Assembly: GCF_024213555.1 (NCBI RefSeq)
Contig: NZ_JANAVO010000001.1
Location: forward strand, 3,100,001 to 3,164,000
Origin: Allokutzneria sp. A3M-2-11 16
GTDB lineage: Bacteria; Actinomycetota; Actinomycetes; Mycobacteriales; Pseudonocardiaceae
Direction: 5' to 3'
DNA: 64,000 bases
In this document: piece after piece, positions 7,286-16,877 of the stretch
How the letters are laid out: the number at the start of each line of letters is the position of its first letter
Position numbering within the stretch: the stretch's first letter is position 1
The notes under the pieces: model-generated
What the model was told of the DNA's origin: nothing
The model's database searches: none
What the model saw: the letters and a program-made list of their open reading frames with translations, nothing else
Position numbers and translations under genes: made by a program

Positions 7286-8568
7286 AGGCGCTTCTGGTCA
7301 CCCACGGGACCCGAGGCGATGTGCAGCCGTTCCTCGCGCTCGCCCTCGCCCTGCGCGCCGCAGGGCATGACGCGCGCCTGGCGGCGCCGGAATCCTTTGC
7401 CGCGCAAGCACACGAGCACGGCGTGGAGTTCGCGGCGCTGGACGAGGGCCCGAATCGGTTGATGGCCGACCCCGTGGTTCGCGAGGCCATCGGTAACGGG
7501 TACCGAGGTGTACGCGGCAAGATCAGCGCTGTGCGCACGGCCAAGCGGATCACACCGCTCATAGCCGACGTGCTGCGCGACCTGAGCGAGCGGGCCCGCG
7601 AAGGTGGGACGGTGGACATGGTGGTGCACTCGCCGACACTGCCCGCCCAGCACATCGCGGAGATGCTCGGCGTGCCTGCGGTCCTCGCGACCCTGCAACC
7701 CGGGTGGGTGCCCAGCTCGCAGTTCCCGTGCCCGATGCTGCCGCTGCCACGAGTGCCCAAAGCCTTCAACCGCGCAACCTACCTCGCGGTCTCAGCGACG
7801 CTGCGCTCCCAAGCCGGAGTGGCGAACACCTGGCGCACCACCGAACTCGGTCTGCCCGCCCGGCGCCGCGGGCACGACCTCCTGCACGACGCCGACGGCG
7901 CGCATCGCCTGGTGCTGCAGGCATTCAGCCCGCACGTGGCGCAGGTCGACCCGGCCTGGCCGCAGAACGTGCGCACCACCGGATTCTGGTTCCTGCCCGC
8001 AGCCGACTCGTGGTCACCCTCGGAACAGCTGCGCCGGTTCCTCGACGCCGGGCCGCCGCCGGTCTACATCGGCTTCGGCAGCATGGCCGGACCACAGGCG
8101 AGCCGCACCGGGACGATCGTCGCCGACGCCGTGCGCCGCGCCGGGGTGCGTGCCGTACTGGCGACCGGATGGGGCGGGCTCGGCGAGACCGAATCCTCCG
8201 ACGAGATCTTGGTGATCGACCAAGCACCCCACGACTGGTTGTTCCCACGCACGTCCGCGATCGTGCACCACGGCGGCGCAGGCACCACCGCCGCCGCGCT
8301 GGCCTCAGGACGCCCGCAGGTGGTGTGCCCATTCGTCGCCGACCAGCCGCACTGGGCACAGCGCATGCACGCCGTCGGAGTCGCCCCGGAACCGGTGCGC
8401 CAGCAACAACTCACCAACGAACGGCTGGCCGCCGCGATCACCAAAGCGTTGTCCACCAAAGAGACGGCCGACAACGCCACCCGCCTCGCCAAGGTGATCC
8501 GCGCCCAGAACGGCGCCCACACCGCCGTGCGGGCGCTGGAAGAACACCTCGACCACGCACAGAGCTGA
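7282..8568 (+). CDS. GT1-family (UGT/MGT-like) glycosyltransferase
   Basis: 428 residues. The N-terminal Rossmann half starts VTHGTRGDVQPFLALALAL, the usual acceptor-side entry of sterol/macrolide-type GT1 enzymes. The C-terminal donor half has the PPVYIGFGSM strand and the nucleotide-sugar motif HHGGAGTT (from residue 329) followed by GRPQVVCPFVADQ. It should move a sugar from a UDP- or TDP-sugar to a small hydrophobic acceptor. It is co-transcribed with TetR and sits next to an exporter, so glycosylation of an antibiotic or self-product for detoxification is plausible. The acceptor cannot be read from sequence. Confidence 0.9.
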   Translation: MKALLVTHGTRGDVQPFLALALALRAAGHDARLAAPESFAAQAHEHGVEFAALDEGPNRLMADPVVREAIGNGYRGVRGKISAVRTAKRITPLIADVLRDLSERAREGGTVDMVVHSPTLPAQHIAEMLGVPAVLATLQPGWVPSSQFPCPMLPLPRVPKAFNRATYLAVSATLRSQAGVANTWRTTELGLPARRRGHDLLHDADGAHRLVLQAFSPHVAQVDPAWPQNVRTTGFWFLPAADSWSPSEQLRRFLDAGPPPVYIGFGSMAGPQASRTGTIVADAVRRAGVRAVLATGWGGLGETESSDEILVIDQAPHDWLFPRTSAIVHHGGAGTTAAALASGRPQVVCPFVADQPHWAQRMHAVGVAPEPVRQQQLTNERLAAAITKALSTKETADNATRLAKVIRAQNGAHTAVRALEEHLDHAQS

Positions 8569-8837
8569 CAGCAGACCCGCCCTGGGCATCACCGACACCA
8601 TCGCCGGACTCTTCCGGACGAGCGACGACCCCCGGAACGGCGTCAACCCCTGGAGCAGGGACTGCCTGAACCTCGCACCCTTGAGACAACGCTTCGTTGC
8701 AGAACACGCTGACCATGATCCGTACGAGGGATTGCGAATGGTCCCCAGACGGTCCCGAACAGACGCAGAAGTGCAGCTCTCAACGCACCAGTCCTCGAGC
8801 GTCGCGAATCGATCGGATGGCGACGGCTGTTCATCAT

Positions 8838-10358
8838 TCAAGGAGACAGGAATGGTTTGATCTCCTCTGGGATGCCCTGCTTGAAGACCGCTTTACGGAA
8901 ATCGGTATGTGGGAGATCTTGCTCCAGCGGGTTGAACTTCTTCCCAGTGAACGTAGTTGAGGCGAAACTGGCGTCGTCGTCGAATCTGGCCGCGTGGAAC
9001 GTTGCGGTATCATCGAACGTTGATCGATCGAAGTTTGCATCGTCGGCAAACTCGACCATTGAGAAGTTTGCGTCCTTCTTGAATGTGACCGCTTGAAAGA
9101 TGCTAGCCACGGCGAAGTTGGCTTGCTCAAAGTCGACAACTCCGAGAAACTCGGAGTATGTGAATTGCACACTGCCGACAAAGCGGGTAAGTATGAAACC
9201 AACTCTTCCCCTGGCTTCTAGGCGCTTGAAGTTGACATGGCTGTTGAATGTGCTTGAGCGAAAGTTTGCGCCGCTATCGAATGTGGCCGCTTCGAAGCTG
9301 GCCCCCATGTTGAAAGTTGCCTGGTTGAAGGTAGCGGTGTTCATGAATCTGGCTGAATGAAAGGTAAGGTTTCCCGCAAACGTGGCAAGTCGGAAACTGG
9401 TGCTTTCGGCAAAGGTAGTTGATCGGAAATTTGCTGAACGGACGTGACTGCGAGTGAGGGCAAAGTTGATTAGGTGTGCGCCGCTGAGGTCGAGGTCGAT
9501 GTCTTGCCAGTAGGCTTCGTCGGGCGCGCCTATTCCTTCCGGGCCTGGTTGGAGATGGCTATGGAGAATACGCTGGGCGGCTAGGCGGACTTCGCGTTCT
9601 TGGGTGCGCTCGAGATTCTCGGTCGTCTGCTTGTCGTGCTTCTCGACGCTGGCTTGGTCGGCGTCCTTGGGTAGTTCCGTCAGAGTTGCGGGTGGCTGGT
9701 AGGGCATGCGCAAGTAGGCGCACAGCACGTTGACGATTGTCTGACGTTGGTCACTGTTGTGCTGTGCGAGACGCTCCAATGCGTACAGTCCACCTAGTCG
9801 CACGGGTGCCTGGGAGTTGCCGAGTTGTTCGATCGCCTTGGTGTAAAGTTCGGTTACCCGTCGTTGAGTAGCGTCATGGGTCGTATCGTTTGCTGTGATT
9901 TCCTGGTGCTGCTGCCGGCGAACCGCAAGCAGCAACGCGAATATTCCGACGGTGCCAGCGCCGGTTCCTAGCCCTGTTTTGATGGCTTGCACTCGGGCCG
10001 AAGCGCGATCGGTTGCGGTATTGGCCTCAGCCAAAAGCCAGACGGTCGCGCCCCAAGTTGCGACTGCGATCACAATTGCGGCACCGGCGACTACCTTCCA
10101 CGACAATGGCGCCGTCTGTGTCCGACGAGGGGGGTTTCCGCGGTCTTGTCCCCACCACGACCACGCGCCAACCGCCAGCAGCACAACGCTCGCACCCGCT
10201 AACGTCAGCAGCAGTGCATGCGAGTGCATCCAGCGCCCGACTGCGGGCCAGTCGAACCACCCGGCCACTGAGGGCAGGACTACCCCGCCCAGCAGTAGCC
10301 CCGCCAGCATGGCCACTATCGCGGCTACCGGCCGCCGGCTAGCACCTTGATCACTCAC
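8838..10358 (-). CDS. Membrane-anchored pentapeptide-repeat protein (copy 1)
   Basis: 506 residues from a GTG. Three hydrophobic segments occupy about residues 10-35, 47-66 and 87-110. A helical segment follows with the stretch APVRLGGLYALERLA, common in actinomycete pentapeptide proteins. The C-terminal ~200 residues hold many F-x-x-A-x-F type pentapeptides (ATFNQATF, ANFRSSTF and similar), which fold as a right-handed quadrilateral beta-helix. It is a clear paralogue of the gene at 17100-18449. Base composition of the repeat part is lower in GC than its neighbours. The function is unknown; such proteins often mediate protein contacts at the membrane. Confidence 0.85.
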   Translation of the reverse strand: MSDQGASRRPVAAIVAMLAGLLLGGVVLPSVAGWFDWPAVGRWMHSHALLLTLAGASVVLLAVGAWSWWGQDRGNPPRRTQTAPLSWKVVAGAAIVIAVATWGATVWLLAEANTATDRASARVQAIKTGLGTGAGTVGIFALLLAVRRQQHQEITANDTTHDATQRRVTELYTKAIEQLGNSQAPVRLGGLYALERLAQHNSDQRQTIVNVLCAYLRMPYQPPATLTELPKDADQASVEKHDKQTTENLERTQEREVRLAAQRILHSHLQPGPEGIGAPDEAYWQDIDLDLSGAHLINFALTRSHVRSANFRSTTFAESTSFRLATFAGNLTFHSARFMNTATFNQATFNMGASFEAATFDSGANFRSSTFNSHVNFKRLEARGRVGFILTRFVGSVQFTYSEFLGVVDFEQANFAVASIFQAVTFKKDANFSMVEFADDANFDRSTFDDTATFHAARFDDDASFASTTFTGKKFNPLEQDLPHTDFRKAVFKQGIPEEIKPFLSP

Positions 10359-10615
10359 ACTGGAACTGTCGCGGATTGCGACATCGACGTCACGCCCGAG
10401 TCCCGGCTGTGCCCGGCGAGTTACTTAATCGTCGCCAGGCAATTTCAGCGGCGCGCGCTCGGGCCACATCACCGACGTGGAACCACCAGGCAACTGCGGC
10501 GCCGCTTTACCCTCGAGGTCGGAGTGCCGCCTGATATCTGCTGCTGAGCACAGAACAGGATAGGCAAACGCCAACGTCGTGAAACGCCGCTGAGGTTCCC
10601 GGCGATCGACGGGGC

Positions 10616-11374
10616 ATGGACGCCGATCCGAGTTCGCCTGTCCCCGACTTCGACGCAGCGGTGGCGGGGGTCCTGCGGTTCATCGGCGTGAGTCCGTTCC
10701 TGATCGCTGCGGTCCTGCTGGCGTTCGCCCTGGAGTCGTGGCTTTCCAATGGAAAGCGCATGGCGCGTGCTGCGGTTGTGGTGGGCGGCGCCACCGCGCG
10801 CGGCACTGCCTGGCTCGTCAGGCAACGGCCCGTGCGGATCGTCGTCACGGTCGCTACGACGATCACTGTGCTGATCGCGCAGATGATCATGCTCCGCCTC
10901 AGCTACGTCGGTGGGAGCATCGTGGCGAGCCTGTTCGACCCAGTGCGGTGGAAGGCACTGGACGCTGCGTTCGGTTCCTCGCCTCTGCTGTTCATTGACC
11001 CGGTGTTCCTGGAGCGGTTCCTTGCCGTGGACCTGTTCTCCGTCTCCTACGTGTTGGTGACGATCGTCCTGATGGTGCTCGCGTATCGCGAGAAGGCACC
11101 CACACGACTCTTGTGGTTCGTCACCGCCACACCGTTCTGGTTCTTGTTGTGGGGCAGCGTCGTGATGACGGTGTTGTCCCTCGGCTTCGACCTCCTCTTC
11201 TTCGCGCTGCACTTACTGACGGACGGCAAATACGCCTGGCCGTTCCTGCGTGACTACGTGCTGTCTGCGCCATCGCTAACCGTGGATCTGGTCTCGGTCA
11301 TCTACTGCGGTGGCGCGCTTGCCGCGATCGGCGGTGCAGCCCTCGTGCGCCGCCTGTGGACTGCCCCCGCCTAG
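10616..11374 (+). CDS. Integral membrane protein, unknown family
   Basis: 252 residues, ATG start with only a weak GA-rich ribosome site. Five or six hydrophobic helices are visible (about residues 22-40, 78-97, 137-158, 164-197 and 216-245). No conserved domain recognised. It is divergent from the pentapeptide-repeat gene across a 257-base gap and precedes the CHAT operon in the same orientation, but 600 bases separate them, so a shared transcript is doubtful. Confidence 0.65.
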   Translation: MDADPSSPVPDFDAAVAGVLRFIGVSPFLIAAVLLAFALESWLSNGKRMARAAVVVGGATARGTAWLVRQRPVRIVVTVATTITVLIAQMIMLRLSYVGGSIVASLFDPVRWKALDAAFGSSPLLFIDPVFLERFLAVDLFSVSYVLVTIVLMVLAYREKAPTRLLWFVTATPFWFLLWGSVVMTVLSLGFDLLFFALHLLTDGKYAWPFLRDYVLSAPSLTVDLVSVIYCGGALAAIGGAALVRRLWTAPA

Positions 11375-11975
11375 CCGTCGAGATCAGCCCCCTGGACAGA
11401 GTGATCGGCTTCATTGATTTGAGGGGCTGGACTGCTTGGCTCGGCGTTGGCTGGCTTCTGCCCGATGACTTCGATTCTCGCCGAGAGGTAAGCAGCATTA
11501 GCGCCATAACTCGAACTGGGGCGCTCTCGCGATCTCTGCCCGTCTGCGACTAGCGACAGGTGGAAGTATGCACAGAGGCGCGAAATTCTAGAGTGGCTGC
11601 CTTCACTTTCTCGCGGAAGGCGGGGAAGTGGTGGGCGCGTCTGTATCTGTTGGCTGGTAAAGCGGGGACGACCGCGCGCAGCTCCCAGGTGGTCCCCCAG
11701 AGTAGCCATGCAAAGCGCGCTCACGGTGCGCCCACGTGATGTCTGCGGTGTTCGTCGTCGTGCTCGAGAGAGCGATTCAGAGGCCCTGCGAAGGTGTGAT
11801 TTATGGAGGAAGAGTAACGGAATCCGACGAAGCCCGCGCGGTTGACTGCCACATTTACCTAGATATGGCTTGATTATAACCTTCCCGACTAGGTGAAAGC
11901 TCAGTCTGATCACGCGCTCCTGATCGTTATGGTGCCGCTGCTTTCTCGGAATCCTGATACCGGAACGTGTGCGGC
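11375..11975. other. Intergenic region upstream of the CHAT operon
   Basis: 601 bases with no supported gene; a 180-codon minus-strand frame lacks coding-like composition. The part around 11860-11890 is unusually AT-rich for this window and could hold the promoter of the operon starting at 11976. Confidence 0.4.
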
Positions 11976-12107
11976 ATGACTTCTTCGCATGAGCAGAATG
12001 ACGGGGAACCGGAGTGGAGATCCTATGTTGCTGACGAGGACGTAGAGGAGCTCGGAATTCCTGATCCGTTTGCGGTCACACCGCCGGATCCCCGTGCGGA
12101 CAAGTAG
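11976..12107 (+). CDS. Small acidic protein, first gene of the CHAT operon
   Basis: 43 residues, starting MTSSHEQNDGEPEW and ending PPDPRADK. About a quarter of the residues are Asp or Glu. Composition and codon use look coding, and the stop is 18 bases before the next start, in line with an operon. No family recognised. Because it precedes a CHAT peptidase gene it could be a substrate, inhibitor or tether of that system; this is inference from position only. Confidence 0.55.
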   Translation: MTSSHEQNDGEPEWRSYVADEDVEELGIPDPFAVTPPDPRADK

Positions 12108-12125
12108 CGCCGGCGGAGCGCTGCG

Positions 12126-12785
12126 ATGCCCCCGAGCACGGTTGCTGGGCTTGTCTTCCTAATCGCCGCGCTGTCACCCGGACTCGTTTACCATCGGATG
12201 CTCGCGCGATTCTCGCAGCGAGACTCCAGAAGCACGATCGTCGAGCTCGTCGAGATGGCGACTGCTGGTGCTGTGGCGTCGGCGGTCGCCACTGTCATGG
12301 TCATAGGCGCTGGCCAGGTAGTGCCGGGGCTGGTTTCGCTGGCGGAGCTGGTCGGCGACCCGGTTATCCTTCGCGCCCATCCATGGAGTGTGCTGATCTC
12401 TGCGGCTCTCGCATTGGTGCTGAGTCTGGCGCTGGCGGCACTGGGCGGGTGGCTGTGGATCCGTCGTGCTGACACCGGTCCGGGCAGGATCAGGGAAGGG
12501 TCGGCCTGGGCCGGGGTGCTCGCGGCGCGCCACGAGGGTAGGCCCGCGTTTCTCGCGGTCGAACTCGATGATGGCCGGTTGGTCGAGGGGTACTTCCGGA
12601 CCGTCTCAGTCGCCGAAGATCCTGCTCGGGACGTGCTGGCGCTGCGTCGGCCGATTCTAGTGTCGGGCCCCGGCGAGGTGCCGCGCAAGGAATTTGACGA
12701 GGACTTCGTGCTGATCCCACGGTCCATTGTGAAGCTAGTTCACGGCAAGCACGTACCACCGAAGCGGGCCAATCAGGATAGTTGA
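12126..12785 (+). CDS. DUF6338-like membrane protein
   Basis: 219 residues with GGAG before the ATG. Three hydrophobic segments (about residues 5-23, 45-75 and 86-112) are followed by a soluble domain of roughly 100 residues. That domain has the AWAGVLAARHEGRPAFLAV strand pair and an LDDGRLVEGYF segment, which resembles the SH3-like tail of DUF6338 proteins. The family has no known function. The gene lies 13 bases before the CHAT gene, so the two products are probably made together and may act together at the membrane. Confidence 0.6.
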   Translation: MPPSTVAGLVFLIAALSPGLVYHRMLARFSQRDSRSTIVELVEMATAGAVASAVATVMVIGAGQVVPGLVSLAELVGDPVILRAHPWSVLISAALALVLSLALAALGGWLWIRRADTGPGRIREGSAWAGVLAARHEGRPAFLAVELDDGRLVEGYFRTVSVAEDPARDVLALRRPILVSGPGEVPRKEFDEDFVLIPRSIVKLVHGKHVPPKRANQDS

Positions 12786-12798
12786 GAGCGGGACGTCG

Positions 12799-15102
12799 AT
12801 GTTCGATTCCTTGTGGCAGTGGGGGCTCCTGTTACTTCTGTTTGTCTATTGGGGCGAGAAGATCTTTGTTCGCTGGGTGGGGGTGCGGCTCGGCGTACGA
12901 CCGAATCTGGCGATGCTGACCCAGCTCGAGGAGTTCATGAAGGTGGTGGTGTACGCCGATCAGCTTGTCCAGAAGGGGGAGATCGGTCAGGCGATGCTCG
13001 TACTCGACGAACTCATCCAACGCCCGGAGACCGCCAAGGTGCCCGCAATGGGTGCCCAAGTCCACTTCCACCGGGCCCGCTTGCTGCAGATGCTCAACCG
13101 GCACGATGACGGGCTGCCGAGTGCGCGGACGTGCGTCGGGTTCTTGCGCGAGGTCTACGCCCAGCAGCGCACCGTCGCCAACGCGGCCTCGCTGGGCGAG
13201 GCATTGCATCAGCTCGCGCAGATCCACCTCAGCCGGGAAGATTTCGCCGCTGCGATCGAGACGTTCGAAGAGGTGCGGAAGATCAACAAGAAAGGCGCCT
13301 ACCGGCAGACGGCCATTCGTACCGAACTCGAACTCGCGAAGCTCTGCACCACCGCCGACGAGTGCACCCGGGGTGCGGAGCACGCTCGGGAAGCCCGAAA
13401 GCTGGCAGAGAAGTGGAAGCTGACGCTCCTAGCGGTTGAGGCGCTCGTGTGCGAAGCCCGGGCGGTCGGGAGCGCGGGTGAACTTGACGAGTGTCGCCGT
13501 CTGCTCGAAGCCGCCGAGTTGAGGATGCCCGCGGACGCCACTGCCGGTCAGCGCCTTCTCCTCCTCGAAACCAGGTGGGCGCTCGAACAGGTACAGGAAC
13601 GCCCTCGTGACGAACTGGCCGCAGTCTTCAAGCTCATGCGAGCGATCTGTGACGTGAAGGTCGGCCGCGGGTGGCGGCAGGACCAGGCAACAATCATGGG
13701 CCAGCTGGCAGCGGTCGAGCATCGGGCTCTAGAACTGGGAGCCACCCTGGCGTTGGCGGGTGACCGCCAGGCAACTGCGGTCTACGTCGCCGCCCTGCGA
13801 CTCCTGCGCGAGAGCTACATCGCGCACCTTCTGCGCTCAGGCACTCTTGAGGCCGATGCAAACGGGGACATCGGCCTGCCAGCCGTCATCGCAGATCTGC
13901 TCGCGCGGATTTCCGAGCTGGAAGATCCGGATTCACCGAGACCAGCCTCCCCTGCCGCTGCCGCCGCCCTGTACGAGAAATTGGAGGTCGCGGCCTCAGC
14001 GCGATTCCGACAACTGGTGCAGCCACCTGCCACGACCGACTTCGCTTTCACCACTACACACCACCTAATACAGGTGCGGATGATCGAGCAAGACGACACC
14101 ACCACGCTCTACGGCAGCTGGGAAGCGCCAGGGAAGGACCCAGTGCCTTACCGCTTCGAGCTTCCGGCCGACGAGGCACGCGCACTCCGGGAGGTAACCG
14201 GGCTGACCGACCTGCGTTCCTCGACCACGGACTGGTCAAAGAGTTCGCAGCTTTGTGCTCTCTCGGGCGGGGGAGAATGGCGTTCCTTAACGTTTCGGCT
14301 CCTGCCACCTGGACTGATTTCCCTCCTCAACGAGGTCTCGCCGGACGCTGCGGATGAGGATGTGCCGTTGGTGCTCATCTCGGCGGACAGTCTCTTGTGG
14401 ACAGTGCCGTGGTCCGCGCTCGTACTTGACGACTCCGGCGCGCTGCTGGGCGACCGCGCCGCATTCGCCCTAGTGCCCTCGTGCTCGCTGCTCGCACACG
14501 AGCGAGCCGGCCTGCCCGCGACGACCGGCGTGCTGAGCTACCTTCACGGCGTAGACCGGACTGGCTTGAGCATCGAGCGCGACGCCTTGTACTCGGCCTG
14601 GCCCGGCCAGGTCCACGAAGCCTCCGACGCTGACGACCTGGTGCGCACCCTGGCTGGCGCTGCGGACTACTCAGTGCTGGCGATGTCGGTACACGGGGAC
14701 AACCGGACCGGCTTGGCCCATTCGCTATTGCTGGATCCGGCGCGCGGAACCCGGCTCTCCGCCGGGCGCATGATGCGCCTCCACTTCGCACGTACCGTCG
14801 TCGTGGGAGCGTGCTTCTCCGGCAATCTGGACAAGCGGGTGGGAACCGATCCGACGGGGATTCCCGCCGTGATGCTGTGCCGGGGCGCGACGACAGTGAT
14901 CGGCGGAGCGTTCCCATTGCCTGACGGTCCCGCAAACGATCACTCCACCGCGACCATTCTCGGCTACCTCTATGCAGGTCTTGCAACGGGAACGGGCGCT
15001 CCCTGGGCCCTGCGCCGCGCCCAACTACGCTGGCGTGCCGAACACGACAAGCGCCCCGCGACCTGGGCCGGGCTCATCGCTATCTCCAGCGGAAACTTCT
15101 GA
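12799..15102 (+). CDS. TPR-CHAT caspase-like peptidase with N-terminal membrane anchor
   Basis: 767 residues. A hydrophobic helix at about residues 6-24 probably anchors it. Residues about 45-270 form helical TPR-like repeats, and 470-767 are a CHAT (caspase HetF-associated with TPRs) domain. The catalytic pair is visible as His632 (MSVHGDN) and Cys672 (VVGACFSG). Related CHAT peptidases cleave a specific partner after a signal, for example in type III CRISPR (Craspase) and gasdermin systems. Here the partners encoded alongside are a DUF6338-like membrane protein and a 43-residue acidic protein. No gasdermin-like or CRISPR gene is nearby, so the substrate is unknown. Confidence 0.85.
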   Translation: MFDSLWQWGLLLLLFVYWGEKIFVRWVGVRLGVRPNLAMLTQLEEFMKVVVYADQLVQKGEIGQAMLVLDELIQRPETAKVPAMGAQVHFHRARLLQMLNRHDDGLPSARTCVGFLREVYAQQRTVANAASLGEALHQLAQIHLSREDFAAAIETFEEVRKINKKGAYRQTAIRTELELAKLCTTADECTRGAEHAREARKLAEKWKLTLLAVEALVCEARAVGSAGELDECRRLLEAAELRMPADATAGQRLLLLETRWALEQVQERPRDELAAVFKLMRAICDVKVGRGWRQDQATIMGQLAAVEHRALELGATLALAGDRQATAVYVAALRLLRESYIAHLLRSGTLEADANGDIGLPAVIADLLARISELEDPDSPRPASPAAAAALYEKLEVAASARFRQLVQPPATTDFAFTTTHHLIQVRMIEQDDTTTLYGSWEAPGKDPVPYRFELPADEARALREVTGLTDLRSSTTDWSKSSQLCALSGGGEWRSLTFRLLPPGLISLLNEVSPDAADEDVPLVLISADSLLWTVPWSALVLDDSGALLGDRAAFALVPSCSLLAHERAGLPATTGVLSYLHGVDRTGLSIERDALYSAWPGQVHEASDADDLVRTLAGAADYSVLAMSVHGDNRTGLAHSLLLDPARGTRLSAGRMMRLHFARTVVVGACFSGNLDKRVGTDPTGIPAVMLCRGATTVIGGAFPLPDGPANDHSTATILGYLYAGLATGTGAPWALRRAQLRWRAEHDKRPATWAGLIAISSGNF

Positions 15103-15109
15103 ACCCTCG

Positions 15110-15560
15110 CGCTGGCTGGAGGAGTCCTCCGCCATTCGAAGAGGTCCCATCTCCCCGCCGCCCACGCGCACTGCCCTGTCGTACGCAGCGCGAGCGAAGG
15201 TGACGCCAGAGCCGAGTCCGACGTGGTTGAAGCACGCCTTTGAGGGTGAACGCTGCCCCGCTGAACACCACGTCGCCGGTGAACGTCACTCGAGAAACAC
15301 CACATCTCGACCGACGACAGCGTCGATGAAGTATGCGGCGTCGGTGAAGCGAGCACCGGCGAATCCAGCATCACCCGGTGAAGATCGCTCCATTGAACGA
15401 GGTGGTGCCGACATGGCAGCCAATCATGTCGAATCGATCACGGTGGCGCCGGTGAGGACAAGGCGGTGTTCGCCCGGCCAGTAGCGGGATTGGTGGGCAG
15501 GCCGGTGGCGCGGTCGTCGATCAACAGGGCCGCGCCCCCCCCGACCGTCACGGGGCTGCG
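15110..15560 (-). pseudogene. Frameshifted pentapeptide-repeat protein remnant
   Basis: Reading the minus strand in alternating frames gives FDMIGCHVGTTSFNGAIFTG, then DAGFAGARFTDAAYF, then VTFTGDVVFSGAAFTLKG. These align in order with the first repeats of the protein at 17100-18449 (its GFDFTGCLVRTADFQGATF). At least three frameshifts or stops interrupt the sequence, and the N-terminal membrane part is missing. This is a third, decayed member of the membrane pentapeptide family, lying tail-to-tail with the CHAT gene. Confidence 0.7.
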
Positions 15561-16194
15561 GAGGCGTTGTTGGCACGCGGATTCAGGGCGTATTCGGGGA
15601 CGAGCTGTTTCCGAACCGCGACCGTGTCGGCGCGGCCGTCCGCGTAGGGGATGCGAAAGTGACACACGCCGAGCCAGAGACCGTCCACTGTCTGGAACCA
15701 CCCGGTCAGCGTGCCTTCGACCCGGCCGGCCATGTTCAGGCCGTGACCGACCGTGCGCCGCCGAAATCTTGGGGGAAGCCGTACGAGTGCGTCCAGTTGC
15801 ACCCAGACCGGCGTCAACTCGGGACGCCAGCCGTGGTTGTGGTTACCGGTCATCCGCGTGTACGGCGTGATGAGCTTGTCCATGTACGCCAACACCTTTA
15901 CTGCGGTGAAGCCGCGGCGGGGCTTGGGTAGGCGGTGGCGCTGAACTCCGCACGTGCGGCTTCGTCCGAAGCGGCCAGGAGCCATCGACTGTCCACACCG
16001 GACCCTGTGCACGCCGAACACGTGATCTGAAGGACCTGGTCGGCGGTAAGGGTCGCGGTGTAGCCCGTCGCCGCAAGAACGTGCTTCCCGAGAACGCAGC
16101 GCGCGGGCAGAAGCACGACCCGAGCACCGAATCCGTCGATCCGGTACTGGGCCGGACATGTGGTCGAGGAGCGCCCTGTGTCGCGGAAAGCCAT
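15548..16194 (-). pseudogene. Frameshifted gene of unknown function
   Basis: Two minus-strand frames form one plausible protein. From the ATG at 16194 the first reads YRIDGFGARVVLLPARCVLG up to ATAYP (about residue 88). After a shift near 15925 the second continues GFTAVKVLAYMDKLITPYTR, then NHNHGWRPELTPVWVQLDAL and GRVEGTLTGWFQ to the stop at 15548. Composition is coding-like on both sides of the shift. I do not recognise the product. Confidence 0.55.
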
Positions 16195-16209
16195 TGGGAG
16201 AGAACACCT

Positions 16210-16877
16210 TCATCCTGCAGAGTGGATAGTCGACGTGGCAGCTGTGGAACGGTGAGCACGATCAAGGTTGGCTGCGGGTGCTGTGGGGCGGCCGGGTCCG
16301 GGCATGAGGATGCGGATCGAGCGGGGGCGGGCGGCGGCGCCCCGGCCGGTGGCGTGGACTTCGACCTCGCGGTAGCGCAGATAGCCGTCTCCGGCGCCGA
16401 CGCCGTACCAGCGGCCGTTGGCGCAGCGCAGCTCGACATCCGCGGAAGGCCAGGGGCCCAAGGGAAGCAGCACTGTCCCGCGTTGGCGCACCCGCGCGGC
16501 GAGCTTGCGGGTCTGGGCGGCGTTGATCATGGTGGTGCCCGCGAAGGCGACCAGGTCCAGGCCGTCGGTGAGCTCGGCGACGACCTCGCCGAGCTGGTTC
16601 CCGGGCGCGGCACCAACGCCATGCGCTCGACCGCGACTCCGGCTTCGGCGGCGGCGAGCACGCTCAACCCCGGGAGTCCGACGACGGCGGCCCAGGAGCC
16701 TTCGGCGGTGGCGGAGGCCAGTATCGCGAACAGCAACGAGGTCGACCCGCGCAGCGCGATGGTCGCCCCGCGTCGCAGTCCCGGCCACGGCAGGACTTCC
16801 CGCAGCTCGGGCCGTACCGGGAGCGTGCGTCCGACGAACTCCTCGCCGGACGCGGTGCTGACCCTGGCCAGGGACAC
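16210..16877 (-). pseudogene. Frameshifted ImuA'-like (RecA-related) translesion accessory gene
   Basis: The GTG at 16877 follows GAGGAGG. The first frame reads PVRPELREVLPWPGLRRGAT, then GSWAAVVGLPGLSVLAAAEA and ERMALVPRPG. Near 16602 the frame shifts, and the protein goes on as QLGEVVAELTDGLDLV..., RGTVLLPLGPWPSADVELR and REVEVHATGRGAA. This matches the actinobacterial ImuA'-like protein normally encoded just before the Y-family polymerase ImuB. A single-base shift disrupts it here, and no imuB follows, so the mutasome unit is decayed or this is a stray copy. Confidence 0.7.

Noticed and set aside
11371-11913. Minus-strand 180-codon frame in the gap before the CHAT operon
   Set aside because: Third-position GC is not raised, no ribosome site, and Ser/Arg-rich composition; treated as non-coding.
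15103-15110. Possible read-through fusion of the CHAT gene with the region downstream
   Set aside because: The CHAT domain ends normally at the stop at 15102, and the following similarity is on the opposite strand.
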